Shown here one piece after another: positions 48,553-59,615 of a DNA stretch of 64,000 nucleotides. The DNA is from Trachythela sp. YZ-2020 (lineage: Eukaryota; Cnidaria; Anthozoa; Malacalcyonacea; Clavulariidae), in the NCBI GenBank assembly GCA_016169945.1, contig JADLSH010000145.1, positions 2,355,501 to 2,419,500 on the forward strand. Reading direction: 5' to 3'. Under the pieces are notes generated by a model. It was not told the origin of the DNA. It was given only the letters and a program-made list of their open reading frames with translations, and did no database searches. A program made the translations under genes and the position numbers. Each line of letters begins with the position of its first letter. The first letter of the stretch is position 1.

Positions 48553-48993
48553 TGATGCAGTTCCATACTTCGTTGATCATTGTCGACTTTTTCTCTGACC
48601 CTTCTCAAGTCAAACCGTCTGCTGCGCAGGCTAATGCAAAATATACAGGTAGAGATGCACATGGTTAATACACAGTGGATAAGGTCTATTATGTGGTTAT
48701 CCCCCTCCCGCCTACTTCCTGCCATATTGTTTGTTCCAATAATATACACACCCAGGCTCTATTATGCCTATTATCTGTTTTCATAGTTTGTTTTTGCCCA
48801 AATTTATGAAATTCTTTTACCATATTTAATACGCACTGTTAATTAAATATCAACTATTGTTCATATAAAATTTTTCAACTTATTTATTATTTCCAACTTT
48901 AGTATAAAACATTAAAACTATAAAAGATTATATTAAATTTTCGAATTTTTCCATGTTCAGAATGTCAAATAGTAAAATATTTCATATATATAT

Positions 48994-49096
48994 GTTATTT
49001 ACCGGATGGGAGGTCCGTACTGGAAAAATATTTTACCGAGGTCTCATTCCGAGGGAAAATATTTTTCAGTACGGACCGACCTAAACGGTAAATAAC
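48994..49096. repeat. Hairpin-forming inverted repeat
   Basis: GTTATTTACCG with AGGTCCGTACTG and AAAATATTTT on the left is mirrored by AAAATATTTTTCAGTACGGACC and CGGTAAATAAC on the right. It is 103 bp and non-coding. Confidence 0.75.
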
Positions 49097-50169
49097 GTTT
49101 TTCTTCATGGAAAATTGAAAATTTATAAAAAATTCCAGTGTTGTTCGAGATCAGTGGCGTTGCCTAATCAAAACATGTTGCTAAATATGAAAGCTGGCAT
49201 GAGTCAAAAATCTTGAAGGAATATATCTTTTTACATAAATTATATTTTACTCAAGATTATGGCAGCTGTGAAATTTTTCTCACTTTTTGGCTGTTCAAGT
49301 GTTTTCGTGTTGCTATTGAAGTATTCAAACCGCCTTGTTAACCCGGTACTAGTCTAGGTAGTGATTCGCCGTCAACTGAATTTGCCTCGGAATTTGCACA
49401 AAAATAGGAATTTTCATTGTTTTTGAACTATAATTTTCAAAATATTTCAAGACACGATGAAAAAGGTATGCCTGTTTATTCAATTTTTGTTTATGTGTGG
49501 TTTTTCATCGTTTAAACTTGCTTAAAACTGCACGATTTGAGCAGGGCTTCGACTTTACTCTGTCGAAAACATGTTGTTTTCTGTACAATTGAAACACTGT
49601 TTAAGATGAAAAAACATGTTCACACTGCCGTTTATCTTGTTTTCTTGGAGGAAATGTCTTGTTTTCAATTGAACTTTTTGTTATGGTTATTTGTTATATA
49701 TTTTAGAAACCAAATCACAGCAAATGCTCAAAAGATATGATGCATACTGCATGTCGGCCAAGCCGAAAGCCGTTGGCGCAGCTTTACATTGTTTGTATTT
49801 ATACTCTATTTTTCGTTTTTAACATAAAATTTAAGCTAGATTAAAATTTTGATATCGTCTAGGGAGTAACTGACTAAGTTTAATATAATCCAAGCATATT
49901 TTGGAGGAAATGTTTTCACTCCTTTTCATAAACAAAAATTTTCAAAAACATAACTCTTTGGACCACGGTCAAATATCGTAAAAAGCTGCCCGCTCACGCA
50001 GCCAATCAGATTGCAGGAAATCAAAAAATATCAATAGCTATACACAAATAAAAAAATAAATATATATATTTAAGTATAGTAATCAGACAATTACACTGCT
50101 ACTGTGCTAGCAGACAATGAGAGTATGAGACAATCACACATATATTTCACAAATACAAAATTAGTATAG

Positions 50170-50333
50170 GTAATCATGCGATGGCGAGTACAATTAGGGA
50201 TTAATAGTACGAGTGATGTTTGGAAATTTTGCCAAAATTGGACGAGCCGCCGGGGCGAGTCCAATTTGGCAACATTTTCAAACATCACGAGTACTATTAA
50301 TCCCTAATTGTACGAGCAACATCGCATGATTAC
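50170..50333. repeat. 164-bp near-perfect hairpin
   Basis: GTAATCATGCGAT...GAGTACAATTAGGGATTAAT...TTGGACGAG pairs with the reverse complement ending ATCGCATGATTAC. The loop is only a few bases (GCCGCCGGG). It is a likely foldback MITE inside the nested element. Confidence 0.8.
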
Positions 50334-50336
50334 TTG

Positions 50337-50475
50337 TTTATTATTAGCATGACAAAATTTCCGCCATTTTGTTTCTTTTGGGAAAATCATTAATTGTACT
50401 GCAGTACAATTAATGAAATAATTGTACTCCTCTCAACAAATCAGCATCCAGTAATTTTGTCATGCTAATAATAAA
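50337..50475. repeat. Second palindromic element, adjacent
   Basis: TTTATTATTAGCATGACAAA and its reverse complement bound 139 bp with an inner perfect palindrome CATTAATTGTACTGCAGTAC. It starts 3 bp after the previous hairpin ends. Confidence 0.75.
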
Positions 50476-51004
50476 GACTTTTAAAAACTGCAAAACCAAA
50501 CTACAAGAAAATATAAAAAATCACAATAATCAATGAAGAAAAGTGAAGAAAGAAAAAGAGTAAAAGCAAATAAACAATTTCTTTTATAAAAAGCATTAAA
50601 ATACATACCTTTTTATTGTGCAAAACTGCAATTTTATTGAATTTCAGCATGTCGCCATGACAGCCCTCAAGCCATGTGCGAGTAGCGCGACTGGAAGCTG
50701 GGAAACTGGGAGTCAAATCCCCACTCCTACTTCCCAAGGGAGAAATTTTCAAAAGCAAATTCCGACAAATCCCTGACCTTCATGGGCAAAAAATGCTTCC
50801 AAATACCATAAAATTCCCCACATTGCCCCACCATGTCCCGGGGTGGGGGAGTCGGGGTTTCAATTAATAGGTGCATAAACTTCCCACGGCTTGTTTCAAA
50901 ATTTTACCGGGTCACGAAGATTCCACGCGTGAGATGCGAGGGTGACGTCTGATCTGTATGGATTGTGTTTCAAACTGTACTATAACTGAAGGGAGCCTCC
51001 TTAA

Positions 51005-51813
51005 AGGGTTTTTTTTGAAATGATAAAACATAGGCGTTAAATTTGTTCTGCATCCTTGTAGACCATTTGCATAATTAATGGGGCGTAGCATTATACATGC
51101 ATATCCTCGTCTTCATTCTTTGATTTATTTTACATTTATGCTTAAAGTTTCTGTCTGTTTTGCAAAGAATGAAGTCGAGGCTATGCGTGTACGTATAGTG
51201 GTACGATACGTATAGTGGTTTCAAGGGGCCCAATAGGGTACCTATACTACTATTGATAAATGCGTTTATAATAAGTTGGAAATTGAAATGCGAAGCCTAG
51301 GCTACACTTCGGTTCGTCATAACGAATATTTAAGTTTGTTCTCGATTATTGTTTAGATATAATAATATTTTAGCTATCTTTTTCACTTTCAATACATCGT
51401 TGAAATTTTGTTTACAAACAGCGCCTTCGTATACAATGCTTCGCGACAGACATATTGCCAAAATATCATCCGGGTAATTAGCAACTTTTTATATTCCAGT
51501 GACCAAACCTATATATCTGTTCTTTTAATGGGTTGTCCCAGATATCACAGCATGCAGTAAAGTCGAGAAGCACTGGGAACAAAAATGAACCCAGTCACAA
51601 ACATGAATTGGACAAAATTAATGCATTACGCACTGTGCCGCCAGAATCCCTAAGAATTATTTGTTAAAACCAACGGATCGGGAAGCATTTCGTCTGGGCG
51701 ACTGTACTGATGTAAATTATAATAAACCAATGTCTCTGAGGCCCGCGGTCGGCGCAGTGCAAATAAGTTAACTTAGCCTAGTTTATCTGATTTTGTCATA
51801 TTACTTTTCCAAG
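51005..51813. other. Distal part of CAP intron 2, no gene seen
   Basis: Two similar blocks around an A/T-rich centre (TCCTCGTCTTCATTCTTTG at about 51,103 and CAAAGAATGAAGTCGAGG at about 51,164) form an inverted repeat. Nothing else was recognised. Confidence 0.4.
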
Positions 51814-51968
51814 GAGACTTTTCACAATTGGTGTGGGGAGAAAGTCAAAAAGTTGGCATTGGGGATGCCGGACAAGCGGACGGCAAGTACTTTCTCGTTG
51901 CATCATATTTTCCTCCCGGAAATATAGGCGGTAAATTCAAGAAAAACGTGTTTCGTTTCAGTAAGTGA
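51814..51968 (+). CDS. CAP/SCP-domain protein, exon 3 (C-terminus)
   Basis: The acceptor CTTTTCCAAG|GAGAC completes the split glycine codon from exon 2. The result GDFSQLVWGESQKVGIGDAG is the CAP1 signature, followed by FLVASYFPPGNIGG (CAP2) and NVFRFSK with TGA at 51,966-51,968. The usual GHFTQ histidine is aspartate here, so one residue of the conserved cleft tetrad is lost. The last codons overlap a perfect donor-like TTTCA|GTAAGT, so a further spliced exon cannot be excluded. Confidence 0.85.
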
Positions 51969-52186
51969 CTTTACTGTTTACAGTCATCACCGAGCCAAAC
52001 GCAGAGCGTGTAGGCGTAAGCCCGTGGCAAGGGTACTAATTCCGCTCGAGTATGTGAAAAGGAGAAGCTAACGAAGTGCAAGGTTATACTGTCTTATGTC
52101 ATGGCCGTTGGATGGATTTGTTCGTTATCACATGCACAAATTAAATAGCACACCGAGAGTGGACTGGTATCTATCAAGCTCATTAA

Positions 52187-54117
52187 GATTTCGTTGAAAT
52201 GAGGCCAATAGCTACTGTATAAAATAAATAGATAGAAATCCTAATTTAAATTTTATAATTGTAAAAATACCTAGTTTAAACCTAATATGTCTGAAGTTTC
52301 GTCGTCTACGACCAGAGGCGTACCGAGCGGAGATTGTAGGGGGTGTTATACCCCCATCTCTTAAAAGAACTGTCGGTAAATCCACCTTCGTCTGTTAAGA
52401 CGTAGAATTTGAAAGTAGCTTGGTCGGTAAATTTTAAACAACCACAGGGCCATCAGCAGGAATTTGCTCATCCAGGATTGTACTTATTTTCATACTCTAT
52501 CTATTTCTCCAGAGCCAACTACAATCAACTCATCCGTGTAATAGTTTGTCGTTACTTATATACACTTTCACATTGTGTATATATCAGAACCAATTCACTG
52601 ACGCTTGTACTGACGCTTGCAATTGTATACAGAGCAAATTTTATTTCGAAACTTTGGGATGAGGTTTTAAAAAGTTAAATAGTGAATCGAAAATCTTGAA
52701 TTCTTAGGTGTAAAAACATCACTATTTCTATTAAAGATCCTCTCAGGAAGAACGGGAAACGGGTCCTTCAGACCCCTCTTGGTTACCCCCCCCTGCCCAA
52801 TAACAATTGCTGATACTTAATAACTAATATTGCTTTTTGCTCTGTGTCGTCGGTAAATTTTGGAATGCGCACCCCCCCAACTGTCTACGACATCATCAGA
52901 GACAGTGTTTATAAGCTGGAGACTACCTTAACATATGTCCTAATCTAGATTTAAAATATATATAAAATTAATGGCATGGAGTGTGATAAAACAGTAAACT
53001 GGAACAGCAGGCAGAATAGTTCATTGCATTCCTCCCGGGAGTTGATAGTTGGTTTGTTTTTTTCCGGATGTGGATGGCTTCTTTCAAGCGTAGACTTGCT
53101 TGGTCAGGATCGTAGACGATGATGTTAATGATCACGGTATAATTTGATATCGTTATGTTGACAGAGGGTTGAGTGTTTGTAAACTGAGGACGTCGATTGT
53201 GTTAAGTTTTCATCTGTTCCGTCATGGAGGTTTCTGATTGTGCTCTCAATATAGAAATTTCTGACGATCGATTGCAGATAACTTTGTACACAACATTTTG
53301 CGGAAATATATTTTGTCTTTTACTGATGTGGCATTTTGTTCGAGTACGGTCGGGGGGAGCAGAATACATTTCATAGAACGTCTCAATGAAGTGTACCTAT
53401 GAACGATGCGAAACTGGGAAACCTCTCTGATTAGAGGCATTTTTAATTTTCTTCTCCATGCGTCTCACACGTAGGGTAGGCGAAGATACAGCAAGTCAGT
53501 GTTGTTTTTCGGGGTTGCGTGCTCGTCTCTAACTGGTTGTTGGTCTGACAATATGCTGTTGATAAAGCTACGGGGGGTAGTCGTTGAGGGAGAGGATTTC
53601 GCCAAACTCCTCAAGGTGTTGGGTCCTTGTAGTGGGGCAAGAGCAACGTTGATGGATTTGTTTTATCTCATTACGGGCGATGTTCCGTTTGGCTTGAGTT
53701 GGCAGGCGGATTTATGATCCACGAGAATGCGTTTCTTGGCTTTCTTCTTGTAAAACTCAAATTCGGTGTTTCCATCAGGTTTTGTTCGTTACTTTAAAGT
53801 TCGATAGGGACAGAGATCTGCCTTCTGGAGAGATGATGCATATGGAATTCATAGCTGTGTGAAATTGGTCTGCACCTTTTATTCTAATTGTACTGTTTAA
53901 TCACACTTCATTAATATTAGATTTTTTTTATCTAGATTCGGACATATATAAAGGTAGTCTCCAGCTTATAAACACTGTCTCTGATGATGTCGTGGACGAC
54001 GAAAGCTCAGAGATATAAGGTTTTAACAAGGTGTTTTTTTTCAATTTTAAGATTTTAAACTAGGATTTTTATCTACTTACTTTGCACAGTAACTATTGGC
54101 ATCATTTCAACGAAACC
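52187..54117. mobile_element. TTAA-flanked foldback element, left arm interrupted
   Basis: TTAA at 52,183-52,186 and 54,118-54,121 flank inverted ends AGATTTCGTTGAAATGA / TCATTTCAACGAAACC. The arms continue through CCAATAG(C/T)TACTGT, AATCCTA(A/G)TTTAAA, TTTCGTCGT, ATCATCAGAGACAGTGTT and ATAAGCTGGAGACTACCT. The left arm is cut by an hAT-like insertion (52,313-52,883). The interior (52,960-53,930) has minus-strand coding-like scraps, such as NTEFEFYKKKAKKRILVDHK, that I cannot place. Confidence 0.75.
52313..52883. mobile_element. hAT-like non-autonomous insertion with 8-bp target duplication
   Basis: The element starts CAGAGGCG and ends CAACTG, with perfect TCTACGAC on both sides (52,305-52,312 and 52,884-52,891). 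It sits in the left arm of a foldback whose right arm is uninterrupted. CAG...CTG ends with an 8-bp duplication match hAT habits. No transposase is seen in the 571 bp. Confidence 0.75.
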
Positions 54118-54121
54118 TTAA

Positions 54122-54660
54122 TATCGTAATGCTACTAAAGGGCAACTTTATACTGTCCATCAAGCTCATGATTGACTAAGATAAAGATTTTGTTTTTCTG
54201 TGCGCACGCCAGAAGTTTAAGTGTCATTTTGCAATGTTTTTTTTTATAATCTTTAATATGCGAGATCAAATTTCGTAAAGAAGTGACCTTTATACAACGA
54301 CGAAGGTACTTGAACAACCATGGATGCTTCGTGGGATTGTTTTTGAAATGAAAATTAACAAGCTTAGAGTTTTTGATAATGCCGGATCTTGGTAAGCAAT
54401 AAATTCTAAAATATCAAGTTTGCATACCGTATCTACTCATAATATCTGCTGATAATTCTGTAGATAAAAGTATTTACCTTTTCAATTTTTTGCCACTTTG
54501 TACAGAAAATGTATGATTTTTACGCTACTATGGCAACCATTGATTGGGCTACTTCCAAACTAAGAAATACTTCATGTTGAAATTATTAAAACTCGAGTAA
54601 ATGTTTATTAAATGAAGCTACTTCGAATGGCTCCACATCGATCGGGGAAGCGAAAAATTG
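54122..54660. other. Non-coding stretch, no gene seen
   Basis: No recognisable gene or repeat. Confidence 0.35.
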
Positions 54661-54693
54661 CTTGACCGTGGTTGGAATCGAACCCCCGCGACC

Positions 54694-54766
54694 TTTGGTA
54701 GCCCAGTTGGTAGAAAGTTGGACTAGCAAACCAAAGGTGGTGGATTCGATTCCCACTGCGGTGTGG
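54694..54766 (+). tRNA. tRNA-like sequence, anticodon AGC (pseudogene or SINE)
   Basis: A box-like TAGCCCAGTTGG, anticodon stem TTGGA/ACCAA around CTAGCAA (anticodon AGC, alanine type, with a proper U33), and B box GATTCGATTCC are present. The D stem and acceptor pair poorly. On the opposite strand at 54,668-54,692 lies the T arm of a second tRNA-like sequence (GGTTCGATTCCAACC), so two are head to head. Probably not functional. Confidence 0.45.
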
Positions 54767-54779
54767 ATCCACTCAGATC

Positions 54780-55270
54780 TGCGTTATCAGTTTAGTTGTT
54801 TCGTTAGAAAGGGCGAGTCTTTGCTGCATGCAAGTATTTCTAGTTTAATAGTAGTTTCGGCACTGCACATGTTTAATATGAATCATGAACTAATCATAAA
54901 TGTATTCACGGTCAAGCATTTGGTCTTGACAAATTGGTGCACGCCTTCTAGATCTTAAAGACAGTGCTGATGTGATAGTTCCAAGCCTAATTTTAATTTA
55001 ATTGCTTTTCCATCAAGTACCATACTGTGCACAAACATACATATAAAAACATACATAATACAATTAAATAAACTAAGTTGATGGTTGGATAACCGCAACA
55101 GCCTTAATCCAATTACTGCGGGCCCAAAATAGCTAGAGACAAATTAACAATAACACAAATTAAACAACTAAAAACAACAGTTTATCGAGATGGTTTATTA
55201 AATAGTTTTGAAAGTTCGTACATCCTCACAATCATATGTGATCTTTAATGCGTGTAGTAGTACTCTCGCA
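54780..55270. other. Non-coding stretch, no gene seen
   Basis: No recognisable gene. AATTAAATAAAC near 55,063 may belong to the 3' flank of the minus-strand LINE that follows. Confidence 0.3.
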
Positions 55271-56848
55271 TTACTGACTTAAACGAGTTGAAGTTCTCGG
55301 ACTCCATTCTCGGACTCCTAATATGTATGTCAATGTATTCCATGTTCTGATGGCTCTTATCCAAAGCGATCTTTGGAAGGTTGTTGTTTTTCTCCGCGGG
55401 ATCTCGTACTTCACACCTTTTATACTAGTGGACGATCTTAATGGTCTTGTTGTCTTCGCGTGCAAGGCAAAGGACGTGCTGGTAAGGCCACGAATTACTT
55501 TAAAGAAATTTAACATGTCAAGATATTCATGACAGTAACATATTGGCAGTAGATGGAGACTCTGCAATCTGGATTTGTAACATACTGAACTGACGAATGG
55601 AAGATTAAGAATGTATTTTGTAGCACGTCTTTGAGACTTTTCCAGTTTGAGCATATATAAGTTCGATAGATTGAGGTGCCCAGACTTGCGTCGCGTAACC
55701 AAGATGTGATCGTACTAGTGTCAAGTAAATGGCTCTTCTTGTTGTAATACTGTTACTTGTTCGTGTGTTTTGTCGGATGTAGTTGAGCATTTTATTTGCT
55801 TGTGCACACTGTTCGTTAACATGTTTGTTAAAAGTTAAATCCGAGGATATCCCGACACCAAGATCACGTTCGTGCTTAATTGATGCTAGTGGAGAGTTTT
55901 TCATAGAATAAGTGGTAGGGATTGGATTAGTTTTACGGGTAATTGATTGTGCTTTGCAATTGGTTTCTTTGAATTGTAAGCTAGATTCAGATGACCAGTT
56001 TTCCAAGTTATTAATATCTTCCTGTAACTTAATTGCATCATCAGGTAATTGTATTGCCTTGAAGACTTTGGTATCGTCCGCGAACATTGCAACCCGACTT
56101 GACTTCACATTGCTTGGGAGATCATTGACGTAGAGGATAAATAATGCTGGGCCAAGTATGGAACTTTGCGGAACACCAGATGTGATAGGAAGAGGGTCTG
56201 ACGTTGCTTCTAACACTGTAACACAACACGTTGTCTACGATTTTCAAGATAACAACGGAACCATCTGAGGAGATTACCTCCAAAACCATAGTCTTTCTGC
56301 AGCTTGTGTAGCAGGATTTTATTATCAACCTTATCGAACGCTTTTGACATATCCATATAAATCATGTCTAGATGTCCTCCACTGTCCAGACACGATCCAA
56401 TGTAGTCGAGGGTGTCGATGAGGTTGCGTAACATGTTACGCAAGATCGTCCAGCCATGAACCCATGTTGACAGATATTCACTGCATCATGTAATTGAAAT
56501 GTGATGTTGTTTAAGAAACAGCGCTAGCGTTCTAAAACTTTTAATGGAAATAGGGCGATAGTTCTCAGCATACTTCTTGTCACCTTCCTTATGCATGGGT
56601 ACAATATTAGCCAGTTTCCATTCCTCTGGTATTGTTCCTGAAAGAACTGACATGTTGAACAGCTTGCATAGAGAAGGCGCTATCACACATGCTGTTTCCT
56701 TCAATAATCTTGCAGGTATACCATCGGGACCTGTTGCTTTGCTTGAATCAAGAGATCTTAACACATAGGAAACTTCGGCTTCACAAAATGTTAAATCAGT
56801 CATGATTGCTTCGTGAGACTCAATGACACTTTCCTCGTTTCGCACCAT
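55271..56848 (-). pseudogene. LINE reverse transcriptase (CR1-like), minus strand
   Basis: In minus-strand order: LDSSKATGPDGIPARLLKET, LANIVPMHKEGDKK and ENYRPIS (56,848-56,486), then MIYMDMSKAFDKVDNKILLH (56,443-56,210), then SGVPQSSILGPALFILYVND and the catalytic MFADDTK (56,216-55,605). The thumb and C-terminal region follows, ending at 55,271. At least three frame breaks occur. The endonuclease is missing; the 5' end meets another LINE on the opposite strand at 56,849. Catalytic residues of the palm are intact. Confidence 0.88.
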
Positions 56849-56849
56849 A

Positions 56850-57607
56850 TTGAGAGCACTGCTATTTCTGGTCTATGTTAATGATCTTCCACATTGTGAT
56901 AACCATTGTAAAATTGTACTCTATGCAGATGATGCCTTGATTTACTTTTCGGCAAAAGACGGTGAAAGAAGTTGAAAACTGTTTGAACAAAGACCTCAAA
57001 GCAATCGTTCAATGGCTTTCGTCTAACTTGCTCACATTAAACTGTGAAAAGTCAGAACATTTACTATTTGGAAGCAAGCAGTTCCTCAAATGTTCAACGA
57101 CATCTCCGTAAAAGTGAATGATCAGTCACTTGACCGAGTAAACTCACTGAAATACCTTGGGCCGGGTAATACTTTGTCGTGGAGTGACCATATCGAAAAT
57201 ATTATTTCGAAAACTAACAAGAGATTGGAACTATTTAAGAGAATTAAACATCTGTTACCAACTGATGCCAGACTGACACTTTATAATTGCCTTGTCCTCC
57301 CCCTATTTGATTATGGAGATATCGTATGGGGAGATAAAAATAACATATCTTTGATGAACGATTTACAGGTTCAACAAAACAAAGCAGCAAGATATTTTCC
57401 GAACAAAGCAATATCCTCCTCATCCACCGAGGCCCTAATAACCTTAAAATGGAAGAAATTAAGTGAAAGAAGACACGCTCATCCATGTATTTTCATTTTT
57501 AAATGTAAAAATAATCTTGATTTTAATTTATTTTATAATACTACTAGCCATAGTTATAATACTCGACAGAGCCATCTTCTTCACTTACGGAAAACAAGGA
57601 CAAATTG
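56850..57607 (+). pseudogene. LINE fragment, plus strand: end of palm and C-terminus
   Basis: It starts inside the palm (LLFLVYVNDLPHCD, then VLYADDALIYFSA at about 56,900-56,950), shifts frame, and continues as VNSLKYLGPGNTLSWSDHIE, LPLFDYGDIVWGDK and VQQNKAARYF to YNTRQSHLLHLRKT with TGA 57,606-57,608. It is a 5'-truncated copy of a family distinct from its neighbours. Confidence 0.85.
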
Positions 57608-57611
57608 AGGT

Positions 57612-58924
57612 AAGCAAAAAGTCACCTATCACGCGGTATATGACTATCGCTTTCATCTGGGATAGTTCCAAATATATGGAAAGATTCACATATTATCCCG
57701 ATACCTAAAATCCAGAAACCTACTAATGAGGACGATGCAAGACCTATATCACTAACGGCATGCCTTTCTAAAGTCTTCGAGAACTACTTTGTTGGACATA
57801 CCAATGGATGACTTCAGATGTCAGGAAAAATATCGACCCACAACAGTTTGGTTGTTTAAAAGGATCATCAACCACCTATTTCCTGCTTGATATGTTGCAT
57901 CCCTGGCTTCCCACTTGGATTCACCACGTCAGTACCTTCGCTGTATGGTTTTTGGATTTCTCTAAAGCTTTCGATCGAATTGATCACAATGTTCTCATTA
58001 AAAAACTCGTAGATATTGGAGTTAGGAGATCCTTAATTCCATGGATTGCAAACTTTCTGTCTGGGCGAAAGCAATGCGTCAAACTTAGTAAAGCCGTTTC
58101 TGACTGGCTACTTATTAATGCCGGAGTTCCCCAAAGTACGAAATTGGGACCAATCCTGTTCTTAATTATGGTCAACGACTTGCAATGCATCACAGGAAAG
58201 TCGAACATTGAGAAATTTGTTGACGATGTCTCCCTCTCCGAAACTCTATCAAGAAATGACGAGTCATCTGCAATCCAGTCGGACCTAAACTCCGTGAGCA
58301 TATGGGCATCAAACGACCTGATGAAACTAAACGTAAAGAGATGCAAATTTGTTTTTTAGGAACAGACCTGAACTGCCGAACCTCCACATTGGTAACCAAG
58401 TTTTGGAATCCGTAACATCCCACAAATTCCTTGGATTGATTATTCAGAATGACCTTAAGTGGAATGAACATATTTTGATGTCTGTTAATAAAGCGTCTAA
58501 GCGATTACATATTTTACGTGTTCTGCGCAGGGGAGAGATTCCACCACATGACCTCATTACCATCTACTACGCCTTGATTCGGTCTATTTTAGAATATTGT
58601 TGCACTGTTTCGCATTTTAGTCCGCATCATATATCTGTCTGAAGAAGTTGAGAAAACTCAAAAACGTGCACTGAGGATTATCCCACTGATTCGATCTTAT
58701 AGTGAAGCATTACAAAGCTTGATGAACGTCGGGCAGATCTTTGTGAGAGAATGATAAAAAAGATAATGTTAGGTGGCCACCTATCGCGCCACCTCACCCA
58801 AACGGGGGAAAACGAACACGATTATAATCTAAGGAACATAAACCATTTTTCTTATTTTAAATGTAGAACTGATAGGTTTAATAACAGTTTGTTTTTTTCA
58901 AAGTATGATAAGTACTTTGAATAA
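57612..58924 (+). pseudogene. LINE reverse transcriptase fragment, plus strand, with FVDD box
   Basis: It begins at SGIVPNIWKDSHIIPIPK and DARPISLTACLSKVFE, then FGCLKGSSTTYFLLDM, WFLDFSKAFDRIDHNVLIKK, AGVPQSTKLGPILFLIMVND and the catalytic KFVDDVSLSE. After a frame change comes HKFLGLIIQNDLKWNEH, and further on HDYNLRNINHFSYFKCRTDR to a stop at 58,922-58,924. The AT-rich 3' tail to about 59,095 repeats TGAAATTATTA. FVDD in place of F/YADD is known in some animal LINE clades. Confidence 0.85.
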
Positions 58925-59320
58925 TTATACATAATTTTCATATCTTATAGACCTTTTTATAAATATTGTTGTAACATGAATTTCGTATAATTTTTATACT
59001 TTTTATACTCTATGTAAACATATTGTAATTCATTTTATTATGCGATGATGTGTCAATAGACATGAAATTATTATGAAATTATTATTATAACAACTTAGAG
59101 TCTGACGGTCAAACTATTCAGACACTGGCACGTTTTAAATCGAAACTGTTTGCCTTACGCCATGACGTACAGTCGACTTTCCTTTTAGATAGGACGATAA
59201 TATATAATAGGGAGCTTTAGCAGTGACTTACGAGTACGACTACGAGTACAAGATCGTCATTGCACTGTGTTGTTCGCATACGCCAGTAGTAATATAAGTA
59301 GGTTTTAACCCCTTTTTTTT

Positions 59321-59420
59321 GAAGGGCCGCAGTACATTAGCATATGAGGGGCCTCCATACATTAGCATATAAGGGGCCGCAGCACATTAGCATATGAGGG
59401 ACCGCAACATCATTAACATA
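59321..59420 (+). repeat. Minisatellite, 26-30 bp unit, about four copies
   Basis: GGGCCGCAG(T/C)ACATTAGCAT and ATGAGGGGCCTCC-type units repeat four times with small differences, just upstream of the GRF zinc-finger gene. Confidence 0.75.
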
Positions 59421-59539
59421 ATATGAGGCTGGGCATAACCCAATTAGCAAAAACACCATTAATTATGCAATGACGTCGTGGAACAAGACCAGGCAAGTTT
59501 GGTCGAACAAACAATAAATTTTTTGAGTTCAGCGTATTC

Positions 59540-59547
59540 TATAAATA
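59540..59547 (+). promoter_or_regulatory. TATA box of the GRF zinc-finger gene
   Basis: TATAAATA lies 76 bp upstream of the ATG at 59,616. The same octamer precedes the next ORF (60,241) and occurs in the related repeats at 44,944 and 61,635. Confidence 0.5.
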
Positions 59548-59615
59548 CGTCACAATAGCTAAGCGTCCCTATATATTTTGCCTACATTCGTTCGAGCGTC
59601 ATTTACAAGCAGTCG

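Larger units (their letters stand above)
47367..50865. mobile_element. 3.5-kb nested element with AATTGAAACCCCGACTCCCC ends
   Basis: The left end at 47,367 and the right end at 50,865 are inverted copies of AATTGAAACCCCGACTCCCC. The host repeat is continuous at 9740-9760, which shows that this block was inserted. It contains a broken minus-strand coding region (47,676-48,552) and several hairpin elements. A target duplication was not clear. The superfamily is unknown. Confidence 0.65.
46344..51004. mobile_element. TTAA-flanked DNA transposon in CAP intron 2
   Basis: The outer ends are TTAA|GGAGGCTCCCTACAGTT at 46,344 and its reverse complement with one mismatch ending AGGGAGCCTCC|TTAA at 51,004. 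TTAA target duplications are typical of piggyBac and Kolobok superfamilies. No transposase of either kind is visible in the parts outside the nested element, so this copy is probably non-autonomous. A related piece lies at 9505-9866, and GGGAGCCACCTTAA at 1722 may be another end. The interior is split by the nested element at 47,367-50,865. Confidence 0.7.
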
